DNA from: Catenovulum agarivorans YM01
GTDB lineage: Bacteria; Pseudomonadota; Gammaproteobacteria; Enterobacterales; Alteromonadaceae
Direction of reading: 5' to 3'
Length of the DNA stretch: 64,000 nt
Assembly (NCBI RefSeq): GCF_000281085.1
Contig: NZ_JH767528.1
Coordinates: 124,001-188,000 of the forward strand
A program made the position numbers and the translations under genes. The notes beneath the pieces were generated by a model, which worked only from the letters and a program-made list of their open reading frames with translations, was not told the DNA's origin and ran no database searches. This document shows positions 50,211 to 58,926 of this stretch, one piece after another; position 1 is the first letter of the stretch; every line of letters starts with the position of its first letter.

Positions 50211-51143
50211 TTAGAAACTAATACGCACACTCGCTTGCGCTAAGGTTTCTGAGTAATCTGCGCTGGCTAAATTTGACTGATTATCTTTGTATTCAATATT
50301 ACTGATAATGGTCAAGTAGCCAGCGATAGGTTGCTGCCACTCAAGACCAATCGCTTGGTTGCTATCACTACGTACCGCAATGTTTTGTCCTTGTTCATTG
50401 TTAATTGGGTAGTGGTCATAATTTTTATCCAACCATTGATAATGTAACTGCAGCTGTGCAGTTTCACCAAAGCTAGCAAACTTGTAGGTATAACTACTAC
50501 GGATTTTATTTTGGCTAAAATCAAACGTTTGATTGCTTGCTGTTTCAGTTTCTTGACTTAAACTCAAAGCCAAATGATGGTTTAAATTAATAAAATAAAA
50601 ACCGTCTAAACCAAATGTGAGTGAATTTGCATTGCGCTCACTCAACTCTGAAAAATCTTTGTTTTTTAATGTACTGGATAATCTTAAGTAGGCTTGTTTA
50701 CCTAGCATTGAGCCTATGTCTAACGTCAGCATTTGCATATCTAATAATGGGTTTCCTGCTAGTTCTACATCGGCAAAATCGTAGCGTGCGCCTAAGCGAA
50801 TTTCATCTAATGACCATTTTCCAGCTAGGTTAAATTGTTTGAGTTCAGTGTCATAACTGGAAGTAGATTGGTAATCTTTGCTGCTCCATTGTAAGCCAGC
50901 TGCGACTTGGCTACTTTCAGACAAATCAAACTGACCTTTTAATTTAGCTTTTAAACTTAATGCTTGATCACTTTGGTTGGAAGCTGTGCCATCTAACTCG
51001 GCAATGGTTAATTGGCTGTCATGGATAACACCCGCTTCGGTGGAAAACTGTACGCGGTTTTCAGCAACTAAATGGTTTGATGTTAATGCAAAAATTGCGC
51101 AGGTTACTGGTAAAACGGCTGATTTAATGCGGAATGTGTTCAT
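50211..51143 (-). CDS. outer membrane beta-barrel protein, function unknown
   Basis: The 310-residue protein has a signal peptide (to about 27, LVA-EN), then alternating hydrophobic and polar strands across its whole length, ending in an aromatic residue (ASVRISF). That is typical of an outer membrane barrel of about 12-14 strands. Its family was not recognised. It is convergent with the AztD-like gene and follows the low-complexity gene on the minus strand after 77 bp, so the two may be co-expressed. Confidence 0.7.
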   Translation of the reverse strand: MNTFRIKSAVLPVTCAIFALTSNHLVAENRVQFSTEAGVIHDSQLTIAELDGTASNQSDQALSLKAKLKGQFDLSESSQVAAGLQWSSKDYQSTSSYDTELKQFNLAGKWSLDEIRLGARYDFADVELAGNPLLDMQMLTLDIGSMLGKQAYLRLSSTLKNKDFSELSERNANSLTFGLDGFYFINLNHHLALSLSQETETASNQTFDFSQNKIRSSYTYKFASFGETAQLQLHYQWLDKNYDHYPINNEQGQNIAVRSDSNQAIGLEWQQPIAGYLTIISNIEYKDNQSNLASADYSETLAQASVRISF

Positions 51144-51220
51144 AACAAAACCTCTACTAAAAAACTATCAACAAAGAAAATGTGGCGTCCTTGCCACTAC
51201 TCGAGGAGATTAAATTGAGC

Positions 51221-52228
51221 TTATAGGTCAGCTAAAGTATTTAAGCTGTTTTCAGCGGCTAGCTCTAATGCACTGTCTACTTGTTGGTCTATGTTAGACG
51301 CAATTTCGCTTTCAACACTTTGCTCTGCTGATTGCTCGGCAGTCGCTTCTGCGGTAGATTCAACCGAGTTAGTAATTGACTCACTAATTTGTTGGTCGAA
51401 GTCGAGTGATTTATCTACACTGCTTTCAATTGCACCTGTGACTAAGCCTGATACAGTCCCATCAATTGTTGAATCAATAGCGCCAGAAACGCTCTCTGAC
51501 ACGCTGCCAACCACATTGGCATTTACCGCAGTATCAATACTTTGTTCTACACTGTTACTAACAGTTGAACCGACAGTTTCAAGTAATTGAGCTTCAACTA
51601 CAGTGTTTACTGCGCCATCAATACTGGCATTGACACTGTTGTTAACTTCGCCAGCAATATCTGTTGCTTGTTGCACGCTGCCATCAACTGCTAGTGCAAT
51701 ATCAGCCGCTGCTCCTTGGCTATATTCGAAGGTTTTGTTTAAACCTGCGGTTAATTGTTTGCTGATTTGTTCTTGAGCATCGCTTGCAGCTTGCTCTGTT
51801 GCTTCAGTATCGTTTTTGGCTGTTACTGAACCTTGGGTATTTGACTGAGTGTTTGACTCAGCTGTTGTATTCGATTCAGCTTGATTGCCAGTGCCGGCTG
51901 TTTCATTTGTTTCCGAAGGCGACGTTTCTGTTTCTGAGTTAGCTTCTGAACCACTTACAGCAGCTGTTTCATTTGAACCTTCAACTTGTTGTTCTGTTGA
52001 GGTATCAGTTTGGGCGTTTACATTCGCATCTGCTTGAGTTGATTGTTCTGCAGTTGCTTCAGCTTGTGCTGTGTTTTGTGCATCAGCTGAGTTTTGCATA
52101 TTTGCTGAGTAGCTAGCAGAGGTAGATTGCTTAAACTGCACATCAGCATCAATGTGAGTGTTAGCAACCGCAGTTGCAGAAGTTAAAGCACAGATAGTTA
52201 AGATTGCAGATTTTTTTAAGTTAAACAT
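51221..52228 (-). CDS. secreted low-complexity Ser/Thr/Ala/Gln-rich protein
   Basis: The start is ATG 52228 with AGGAG upstream; a longer frame from 52261 is unlikely. The 335-residue protein has a signal peptide (ICALTSATAVANTH, cleaved near residue 24). The part about 30-160 is a random-coil segment rich in Ala, Gln, Glu, Ser, Thr and Asn (for example AEATAEQSTQADANVNAQ). The part about 165-335 has a repeat of about 11 residues with Val/Ile/Ala at fixed steps (VNNSVNASIDGAV, SVSESVSGAIDSTIDGTV), which looks like an amphipathic helix or coiled coil. No known domain was recognised. A role in biofilm or surface adhesion is a guess. Confidence 0.7.
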   Translation of the reverse strand: MFNLKKSAILTICALTSATAVANTHIDADVQFKQSTSASYSANMQNSADAQNTAQAEATAEQSTQADANVNAQTDTSTEQQVEGSNETAAVSGSEANSETETSPSETNETAGTGNQAESNTTAESNTQSNTQGSVTAKNDTEATEQAASDAQEQISKQLTAGLNKTFEYSQGAAADIALAVDGSVQQATDIAGEVNNSVNASIDGAVNTVVEAQLLETVGSTVSNSVEQSIDTAVNANVVGSVSESVSGAIDSTIDGTVSGLVTGAIESSVDKSLDFDQQISESITNSVESTAEATAEQSAEQSVESEIASNIDQQVDSALELAAENSLNTLADL

Positions 52229-52372
52229 AATCGTTCTCCTAGTGAACTCGTTGTTAAACATTGATGCGGTTTTGCATCAGATTCACTAAGGTAACGATTG
52301 GGCTATGTGGTTTATTCCGAAAATATTTTTACGTTAAATTAAATTGAGCACTGGTTCACATTCAAATATTGC

Positions 52373-52615
52373 TTATAGGTTTAAATCTATTTCATGGATA
52401 CACTCTATAAGCCTTGATATATCACGCTTGCAGCAGCCTGAGCCATCAGTTGCATAAGTTTTGCGTCTGACTGCTTCTACTGAATCAGCACCATCCGCTA
52501 TAGTTTCGATAATTTCCATTTTGTTTACCTCGTTGCAGACGCATAAGTTGCTGTCGAGATCTTTTTTTAGGATGTCAGGTAGTTTGTCGAGCGGATTTTT
52601 TACAATAAAACTCAT
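52373..52615 (-). CDS. BFD-like [2Fe-2S] protein
   Basis: The 80-residue protein has four cysteines in the order CxC (LCVCNEV) and CC (GSGCCKRDI), spaced as in the bacterioferritin-associated ferredoxin (Fer2_BFD) fold, with the Val-rich start and a helix-turn-helix-like hairpin ADGADSVEAVRRKT. Its length is right for a free BFD-like protein. No bacterioferritin gene is nearby. It could carry electrons for iron release or be part of another redox pair. Confidence 0.75.
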   Translation of the reverse strand: MSFIVKNPLDKLPDILKKDLDSNLCVCNEVNKMEIIETIADGADSVEAVRRKTYATDGSGCCKRDISRLIECIHEIDLNL

Positions 52616-52779
52616 GCGAATAAGTGGCTTTGGCTAATTTGAACTTGGCTATTATATCAGTAAATGGGAAATTTGTTTGCGGGGCGTTTGTTGTGTTTTG
52701 CGGAATTTCCATGTGACTCTTGTGCATACTTGTAGCAGAGAATTGGTCACCGCTGCTAGTGACGTTGTAGCCAAGCCCA

Positions 52780-52875
52780 TTTGCAGCATGATTTTTAAAA
52801 AACGCTGTGAACCCATCCTTGGGCGCTCTGCTTTATCATCCATGATAAAGAAGTTTTTGAAAACCAGCATGCAAA
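52780..52875 (+). repeat. structured repeat, type A, copy 6
   Basis: Left arm TTTGCAGCATGATTTTTAA (to 52800) pairs with TTTTTGAAAACCAGCATGC (52854-52875). AACGCTGTGAA, hairpin 1 CCCATCCTTGGG (52812-52823), CGCTC (52824-52828) and hairpin 2 (52831-52850, same as in copies 1 and 3) are all present. Confidence 0.82.
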
Positions 52876-52940
52876 CAGACTTTTATCTGGCATTTTTATC
52901 ACTATTTTTCTCGCGGTGACGCATAAGTCGCTGGAGTATG

Positions 52941-53038
52941 GGAATTGCGGACAAACGAACCAACCTTGAATTATAGGGATATAATTCCGGAGCGACCAAG
53001 GATGGCGTAAAGCGTTTGGTGAGTTGTTCGGAATTTCC
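52941..53038 (-). repeat. structured repeat, type B, copy 3 (inverted)
   Basis: Left arm GGAATTGCGGACAA (52941-52954) pairs imperfectly with TTGTTCGGAATTTCC (53024-53038). On the minus strand hairpin 1 is CCATCCTTGG (52996-53005), the linker CGCTC is at 52990-52994 and hairpin 2 is GAATTATA-TCCC-TATAATTC (52968-52987). It faces type A copy 6 across 65 bp. Confidence 0.82.
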
Positions 53039-53107
53039 ATGCGACCTTTGTATATACTAGCAGCCGGGAATTGGTCATTGCTGCTAGTATCGGCGCTATC
53101 AAGCCCA

Positions 53108-53284
53108 TTGGAAGCATAATTTTCTAAAAACGCATACATCCCACACCGCAAGAACCGTGAACTAATTCATCCATGAAGTAACGTTCCTGTCGTCATCCAT
53201 GACTCCACCTCACTGAACTGCGAAGCGTTGCTTCGGTTTCAGTTCGCCCATATCTTTTGAAGTTTTAGAAAATTAGCTTTCCAA
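53108..53284 (+). repeat. structured repeat, type A, enlarged copy 7
   Basis: Outer arms 53108-53129 and 53263-53284 are of type A (TTTTCTAAAA with TTTTAGAAAA). The inner part is 133 nt instead of about 52. It holds TTCATCCATGAA (53166-53177), GTCATCCATGAC (53192-53203) and a GCGAAGC-GTT-GCTTCGG hairpin (about 53220-53236) shared in reverse with the element at 35750. Confidence 0.8.
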
Positions 53285-53346
53285 TAGACTTTTGTCTGGC
53301 ATTTTTATCGCTGTGTTTTCTAGCCGTGACAAATGATGTCAAGAAG

Positions 53347-53455
53347 GTGGATGGCGTGTTTCGAACAAAACTTCACAAGAGAGGGATATCTTGTGTGAGC
53401 GACACAAGGATGTGCTTGAAGCGTTTTTGTGAGAAATACTCCATTTCCCTTCGAT
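53347..53455 (-). repeat. structured repeat, type C, copy 2 (inverted)
   Basis: On the minus strand: AAAAACGCTTCAAG, hairpin 1 CACA-TCCT-TGTG (53403-53414), CGCTC (53397-53401) and hairpin 2 (53374-53395, CACAAGA arms, TCCC in the loop). The outer arms around 53349-53362 and 53432-53448 (GTTTC with GAAAT and GGA with TCC) are imperfect. It matches the type C copy at 24389 in layout and much of its sequence. Confidence 0.8.
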
Positions 53456-53598
53456 TTCTGCTCCTACAATAGGTTTCAGCGAAAAATGAATCCACATAAA
53501 CACTGGTTGCCAGCCTTACGGTAAGTTATAATTGCCGCCATTTTTCGCGCGAAATTCGGGCAACTTGCCCCTAACTAACAACAAGATATTCAAACTAT

Positions 53599-54501
53599 AT
53601 GGCTAAGTACGATATCAAAACCTTCCAGGGTTTAATCCTGGCTTTACAAGATTATTGGGCGCAGCAAGGCTGCGTAATAGTACAACCTTTGGATATGGAA
53701 GTGGGTGCTGGTACATTCCACCCAATGACATTCTTACGCTCATTAGGGCCAGAGCCGCATAACTGTGCATACGTGCAACCATGCCGCCGCCCGGCAGATG
53801 GCCGTTACGGTGAAAACCCAAATCGCTTGCAGCACTACTACCAGTTCCAAGTAATTTTGAAACCATCTCCAAGCAATATTCAAGAATTGTACTTAGGCTC
53901 ATTAGAGCTATTAGGTTTTGATACGCAAACCCATGATATTCGTTTTGTTGAAGACAACTGGGAATCACCAACATTAGGTGCATGGGGTCTTGGTTGGGAA
54001 GTTTGGTTAAACGGTATGGAAGTCACTCAGTTTACCTATTTCCAACAAGTTGGTGGTTTAGAGTGTAAACCAGTATCTGGTGAAATTACCTATGGTTTAG
54101 AACGTCTTGCTATGTACATTCAAGGTGTCGACAGTATTTATGACCTAGTATGGGCAGATGGCCCTATGGGGACAGTGACCTACGGTGATGTGTTCTTACA
54201 AAATGAAGTTGAGCAATCAGCTTACAACTTTGAACATGCAGACGTTGATGCATTATTTGCTCAATTCGACCAATGTGAAAAAGAAAGTGCCAAACTCATT
54301 GAAAAAGGTTTGCCGTTGCCAGCTTACGAGCAGGTTATGAAAGCATCACACGCATTTAACTTATTAGATGCACGCCATGCAATTTCAGTAACCGAGCGTC
54401 AGCGTTACATTTTACGTGTACGTACTTTGGCAAAAGCATGTGCAGAAGCGTATTACGCAGCACGTGAAGAATTAGGCTTCCCATTATTAAAGAAGGTTTA
54501 A
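53599..54501 (+). CDS. glyQ: glycyl-tRNA synthetase alpha subunit
   Basis: The 300-residue protein has the class II catalytic core of the bacterial tetrameric enzyme: [56 protein letters not shown] and [14 protein letters not shown]. It activates glycine and, with GlyS, charges tRNA-Gly. glyS follows after 1 bp. The gene is preceded by structured repeats, and a TATAAT at 53527-53532 is the best promoter candidate. No T-box leader is seen. Confidence 0.98.
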   Translation: MAKYDIKTFQGLILALQDYWAQQGCVIVQPLDMEVGAGTFHPMTFLRSLGPEPHNCAYVQPCRRPADGRYGENPNRLQHYYQFQVILKPSPSNIQELYLGSLELLGFDTQTHDIRFVEDNWESPTLGAWGLGWEVWLNGMEVTQFTYFQQVGGLECKPVSGEITYGLERLAMYIQGVDSIYDLVWADGPMGTVTYGDVFLQNEVEQSAYNFEHADVDALFAQFDQCEKESAKLIEKGLPLPAYEQVMKASHAFNLLDARHAISVTERQRYILRVRTLAKACAEAYYAAREELGFPLLKKV

Positions 54502-54502
54502 C

Positions 54503-56572
54503 ATGGCAACTGAAAATTTATTAATCGAATTAGGTACAGAAGAGCTGCCACCAAAATCTTTACGCAAGTTGGCAGAAGCTTTTGCAGAAAATGTTCAAGC
54601 AGGTTTAGACAGCGCCGATTTAGCTTACCAACAAGTTAAATGGTTAGCATCTCCTCGTCGTTTAGCTGTTAAAGTAACGGCACTTGCGAGCCAACAACAA
54701 GACAAAGTTGTTGAAAAGCGTGGCCCTGCAGTACAAGCTGCATTTGATAAAGACGGCAACCCAACTAAAGCGGCTTTAGGTTGGGCACGTGGTAACGGTA
54801 TTGAAGTTGAGCAAGCTGGCCGTTTAGAAACAGATAAAGGCGCTTGGCTTGTATATAACGCAGAAGTGAAAGGCCAAGCAGTTGCGGAATTAATTCCAGA
54901 TATTGCAGCTAAAGCATTAGCAAAATTGCCTATCCCTAAACCAATGCGTTGGGGTGATTCAGATGTGCAATTTATTCGCCCAGTACATACGGCAACTATC
55001 TTGTTTGGTGGTCAGTCAATTGATGCTGAATTATTAGGCGTTAAAACTGGTTTAGAATTACTAGGTCATAGATTCCACTCTAAAGGCCGTGTACAAATTA
55101 GCCATGCTGACGAATACGAAGCTGTATTAGAAAAAGCATTTGTAATTGCTGATTTTGAAGCGCGTAAAACACAAATTAAACAACAAGTGGAAGCGAAAGC
55201 TGCAGAATTAGGCGGTGTTGCTGACATCGATGAAGACTTACTAGACGAAGTCACAGGTTTGGTTGAATGGCCTGTGTTGTTAGTTGCATCCTTTGAAGAA
55301 AAATTCTTAGCTGTGCCTGATGAAGCTTTGATTTATACAATGAAAGGCGACCAAAAATACTTCCCAGTATTGAATAAAGAAGGTCGTTTAATGAATAACT
55401 TTATTTTCATCTCGAACATTGAAAGTAAAGATCCAAGCAAAGTTATCGCTGGTAATGAAAAAGTTGTACGCCCACGTCTAGCAGATGCTGAGTTCTTCTT
55501 TAATACCGACAAAAAAGTATCGCTTGAAAGTCGTTTAGACAGCTTAAAAACCGTTCTTTTTCAACAAAAATTAGGTACGCTGTTTGATAAGTCTGAGCGT
55601 ATATCTAAGCTTGCAGCCTTTATTGGCGAAAAAATTGGTGCCGATGCAAAACTAGCTGAACGCGCGGGTTTATTAGCTAAAACCGATTTAATGACCAATA
55701 TGGTTATGGAATTCCCTGAAGTTCAGGGTGTTATGGGTATGCACTATGCTAACCATGATGGTGAAGATGCAGCGGTTGCTAATGCATTAAATGAACAATA
55801 CCAACCACGTTTTGCAGGTGATGAATTACCAAAAGCGCCAGTAAGTTGTGCGGTTGCATTAGCGGATAAATTCGACACTTTAGCCGGTATTTTCGGTATA
55901 GGTTTATTACCAAAAGGCGATAAAGACCCATTTGCTTTACGTCGTGCAGCTATTGGTGCATTACGTATTATCGTTGAAAACCAGCTAGACTTAGATATTG
56001 CTGAAATTACTGCTCATGCTATTGGCTTGTACGGTGACAAATTAACCAGCGATTCAGCACAAAATGATGTAGTTGAATTTATTTTTGGTCGTTTCCGTGC
56101 TTGGTACCAAGACCAAGGTTATGAAGTTGAGATCATTCAAGCTGTGTTGGAGCAAAGACCTACTCAGCCGTTAGATTTTGATTTACGTGTTAAAGCTGTA
56201 TCTGAGTTTAAACAGCTTGAAGCCGCGGAAGCATTGGCTGCTGCAAATAAACGTGTAAGCAATATCTTAGCGAAAAATCCAGCTGATTTACCTGCACAAA
56301 TCGACTCAGCATTATTGGTTGAAAGCCAAGAGCAGGAACTTTATAAGCTAGTTGCTGCCAAACAAACAGAACTGGCACCTGTATTTGCCCAGCGTCAATA
56401 TAGCCAAGCGTTAGCTGCATTGGCAACTTTACGTGAAGCTGTTGATGCATTTTTCGATTCTGTGATGGTTATGGCAGAAGATGAACAAACTAAATTAAAT
56501 CGTTTGTTATTATTGTCACAACTAAGAGACTTATTTTTACAGGTTGCTGATATCTCTGTGCTGCAAAAATAA
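54503..56572 (+). CDS. glyS: glycyl-tRNA synthetase beta subunit
   Basis: The 689-residue protein has the normal length of GlyS. It opens with [16 protein letters not shown] and has an HD-domain-like region and a C-terminal anticodon-binding domain (about 575-689). It binds tRNA-Gly in the alpha2beta2 enzyme. The stop codon lies in the loop of a 9-bp hairpin (GTGCTGCAA 56558-56566 with TTGCAGCAC 56573-56581) that has no T-run. Confidence 0.98.
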   Translation: MATENLLIELGTEELPPKSLRKLAEAFAENVQAGLDSADLAYQQVKWLASPRRLAVKVTALASQQQDKVVEKRGPAVQAAFDKDGNPTKAALGWARGNGIEVEQAGRLETDKGAWLVYNAEVKGQAVAELIPDIAAKALAKLPIPKPMRWGDSDVQFIRPVHTATILFGGQSIDAELLGVKTGLELLGHRFHSKGRVQISHADEYEAVLEKAFVIADFEARKTQIKQQVEAKAAELGGVADIDEDLLDEVTGLVEWPVLLVASFEEKFLAVPDEALIYTMKGDQKYFPVLNKEGRLMNNFIFISNIESKDPSKVIAGNEKVVRPRLADAEFFFNTDKKVSLESRLDSLKTVLFQQKLGTLFDKSERISKLAAFIGEKIGADAKLAERAGLLAKTDLMTNMVMEFPEVQGVMGMHYANHDGEDAAVANALNEQYQPRFAGDELPKAPVSCAVALADKFDTLAGIFGIGLLPKGDKDPFALRRAAIGALRIIVENQLDLDIAEITAHAIGLYGDKLTSDSAQNDVVEFIFGRFRAWYQDQGYEVEIIQAVLEQRPTQPLDFDLRVKAVSEFKQLEAAEALAAANKRVSNILAKNPADLPAQIDSALLVESQEQELYKLVAAKQTELAPVFAQRQYSQALAALATLREAVDAFFDSVMVMAEDEQTKLNRLLLLSQLRDLFLQVADISVLQK

Positions 56573-56607
56573 TTGCAGCACGATAACAGTGGTAAACGGA
56601 TAGAACT

Positions 56608-57087
56608 ATGAATATTATCGCAAAATGTTTGGCTGTTGCTGGTATCACTTTGTTGGCCAGCTGTAGCATTACCCCATATACTGAACAGGTTAAAGTGGAT
56701 GACCGCTCCGAATATTTATATTTGCGCGGTAATTTTACTTGGTGGGATATTGAAGAACATGCCAAAGTTGAGCGAGTTGAAGGACAAGTTTACAAAGCTA
56801 AAGTTGAATTAATCGCTGATGGCCAACCATACGAATTTAAGTTTGCCGATGAAAATTGGAGCTTAGGTGCAAACTGTGGTTATTACGATAAAGCTGATCA
56901 GCAAGTGATTATAGGTAAAAAATCCAGCGCAAACTGCAATGCTAAGTTTGAGCCGTTTAAATTTACCCCAAGTGTCACTGCACACTACAACTTTTTTATC
57001 GACTTTAGCGATTTGAACTTACCTAAGGTCTGGATTGAACAAGCACCTGAAGAAAATCTGATTCAGCAATTAGTGCCCAAGTTCTAA
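56608..57087 (+). CDS. small lipoprotein with a pullulanase-like beta domain
   Basis: The 159-residue protein has a lipoprotein signal (TLLASC, Cys at about 19) and then a single beta domain with YLRGNFTWWDIEEHAKVERVEG and YEFKFADENWSLGANCGY, which resembles the carbohydrate-binding-module-48-like domain found in pullulanases and in AMP-kinase beta subunits. It has no catalytic part. Its place after glyS is probably chance; it may bind glycans at the outer membrane. Confidence 0.7.
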   Translation: MNIIAKCLAVAGITLLASCSITPYTEQVKVDDRSEYLYLRGNFTWWDIEEHAKVERVEGQVYKAKVELIADGQPYEFKFADENWSLGANCGYYDKADQQVIIGKKSSANCNAKFEPFKFTPSVTAHYNFFIDFSDLNLPKVWIEQAPEENLIQQLVPKF

Positions 57088-57088
57088 G

Positions 57089-58264
57089 CTACTTTTTTAG
57101 AGCTTCTATCGGATCCATTTTGCTCGCTTGATAGGCGGGCAAAATACCAAAACCAACACCAACCAATAACGCAGTCACCATCCCAGTTACAACAATCTGC
57201 CAAGATAAAATTGCTTGCCACTGATAATATTCAGCTGCTACTTGGCTTGCCCAAATCCCTAAAATACAACCTATTAGGCCACCAATTAACGACAATAAAA
57301 TACTTTCAGATAAAAACTGTTTGAGTATGTCATTTTGTGTTGCACCTAAAGCACGGCATAAACCCACTTCCATCTGGCGGTTGGCTACGTTGCTTAACAT
57401 TATGTTCATGATACCCACGCCGCCCATCAACAAAGTGATAATTGCAACTATAGCTAAAAAGACGTCGAGCAATTCAGTTTGTTGCTGCATTTGCGCAATT
57501 AAACGCTCTGGTGTTGAGATATCAAGATCAAGGTTACGGGTATAAATGGCAAAATGGCTTTCAAGCTGCTGTACACAAGCTTCTAACGACACACTTGAGT
57601 TGGCTTGTAACAATACGGTCGAAATGAGTGCATTTTTTTCATAATGCTGAACAAATTGATAAGGGCTAAAAATAGCATCGTTCGGTTCTAAGTTAATTGA
57701 GGCTATAGGTTCATGTGGCGCGAGTACGCCAACAACCAGAGCTTTTTTATTTTGAATCTTCAGCCATTTGCCAACCCAATATTTTGCTGGTTGCATATGA
57801 TCTAAACCCATTTCACGGATCATATTTGCACCTAACACAACGTGAGCAGAGCCTTGGTCAAATTGGCTTAAAAAGCGCCCTGCTTGCAGTTCAAACGAAC
57901 CTAAATTAAAAAAGTTGTGGTTTACCCCAAGCAGTTTAGCTCGATTTCCTTGATTGTTAATCACAGCTGACTCAGACGAAAAAGGCACGGCCAAATCAAG
58001 ACAATCTAATTGGCTCGCAAGATTGGCTGTCAGTTGGCTGTCGAGCAGTTGTACTTGCCGCGGTGAATTATCGTATAAACCTAAGGTAATCACGTTAGTC
58101 CCTAAGGTGACAAATTGTTTGTTTGCTTCTTTGGCAACCATTTGCCCGATAGAAACTAAGCTGATTAACGCAGCAACACCAAATACTATACTCACTACTG
58201 CCATTAAGCTGCGCTGTTTTTCGCTCCATAAACTGCTACAGGCTTGTTTCAGTAAATAGATCAT
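57089..58264 (-). CDS. ABC transporter permease, MacB/FtsX type
   Basis: The 391-residue protein has one N-terminal membrane helix (about 18-38), a MacB-like periplasmic domain (about 50-265) and three C-terminal helices of the FtsX domain, with LMGGVGIMNIMLSNVANRQ and EVGLCRALGATQNDI. It has no ATPase domain; that is the gene just upstream, overlapping by four bases. With the adaptor and TolC-like genes it forms an efflux or secretion machine that works mechanically rather than by substrate passage through the permease. Substrate unknown. Confidence 0.9.
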   Translation of the reverse strand: MIYLLKQACSSLWSEKQRSLMAVVSIVFGVAALISLVSIGQMVAKEANKQFVTLGTNVITLGLYDNSPRQVQLLDSQLTANLASQLDCLDLAVPFSSESAVINNQGNRAKLLGVNHNFFNLGSFELQAGRFLSQFDQGSAHVVLGANMIREMGLDHMQPAKYWVGKWLKIQNKKALVVGVLAPHEPIASINLEPNDAIFSPYQFVQHYEKNALISTVLLQANSSVSLEACVQQLESHFAIYTRNLDLDISTPERLIAQMQQQTELLDVFLAIVAIITLLMGGVGIMNIMLSNVANRQMEVGLCRALGATQNDILKQFLSESILLSLIGGLIGCILGIWASQVAAEYYQWQAILSWQIVVTGMVTALLVGVGFGILPAYQASKMDPIEALKK

Positions 58265-58926
58265 AAGCTATGCAAACTCCCATCTCGGAGTATTTTGGTT
58301 TGTTTACAATGTTTGGCCAATTCGTGATCATGGGTGATCATAATTATGGTTAGGCCAGCTTCATTTAACTGTTTAAACTGCTGCATTATGCCAGCGGCAA
58401 CTTTTGGATCTAATGCGCCAGTCGGTTCGTCGGCCAATAAAATACTCGGTTGAGTGACAATGGCGCGGGCAATCGCTATGCGCTGTTTTTGTCCACCAGA
58501 TAAAGTGCTAGGTGATACATACGCTTTGTCGGCTAAACCAACTTGCTCAAGCGCTGTAGTCGCCGCAGCATAGTTTTGTTTGTTTGGTTGTCGCCTGTAG
58601 GTTAGTGGCAAAACTATGTTGTCTAAAACAGACATACGTTCGAGCAAGTTAAATGATTGGAAGATAAAACCTATATGTTGATTGCGTAACTGAGATAATT
58701 CTAGGTCCGACTGCTGCTTGAGAATTTGCCCGTTTAATTGATAGTCGCCTAAATAGTTTTGGTCTAATAACCCTAAAATGTTTAACAAGGTAGATTTACC
58801 ACTGCCAGACTCACCAATAATCGCCAACATATCTTGTTTTTTAATGCTTAAGTTTAGCTGGTTTAATACAGTTAAACTTGATGGGCCAATTTGATAGTGC
58901 TTAGTTATGTTTTTAAGCTCAATCAT
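58261..58926 (-). CDS. ABC transporter ATPase, LolD/MacB type
   Basis: The 221-residue protein has Walker A GESGSGKST, the signature LSGGQKQR, Walker B ILLADEP and a switch His (TIIMITHDHE). It belongs to the MacB/LolD group and pairs with the permease at 57089. Its start overlaps the stop of the adaptor gene (ATGA at 58923-58926), and its own stop overlaps the start of the permease gene. Confidence 0.95.
   Translation of the reverse strand: MIELKNITKHYQIGPSSLTVLNQLNLSIKKQDMLAIIGESGSGKSTLLNILGLLDQNYLGDYQLNGQILKQQSDLELSQLRNQHIGFIFQSFNLLERMSVLDNIVLPLTYRRQPNKQNYAAATTALEQVGLADKAYVSPSTLSGGQKQRIAIARAIVTQPSILLADEPTGALDPKVAAGIMQQFKQLNEAGLTIIMITHDHELAKHCKQTKILRDGSLHSL

Larger units (their letters stand above)
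52701..53130. repeat. imperfect tandem repeat, period about 328 bp
   Basis: The stretch starting CGGAATTTCCATG at 52701 recurs at 53029, and both continue with a GCAGAGAATTGGTCA or GCCGGGAATTGGTCA block, CTGCTAGT, AAGCCCATT and the left arm of a type A element. This indicates local duplication of a whole repeat unit inside the gene-free stretch 52616-53598. Confidence 0.75.

Noticed and set aside
52652-53151. Open frames in the stretch before glyQ on both strands
   Set aside because: They coincide with the structured repeats and their tandem copy; there is no codon bias or start signal.
53521-53598. T-box riboswitch ahead of glyQS
   Set aside because: There is no T-box consensus, no specifier hairpin and no terminator in the short leader; T-boxes are also rare in gammaproteobacteria.
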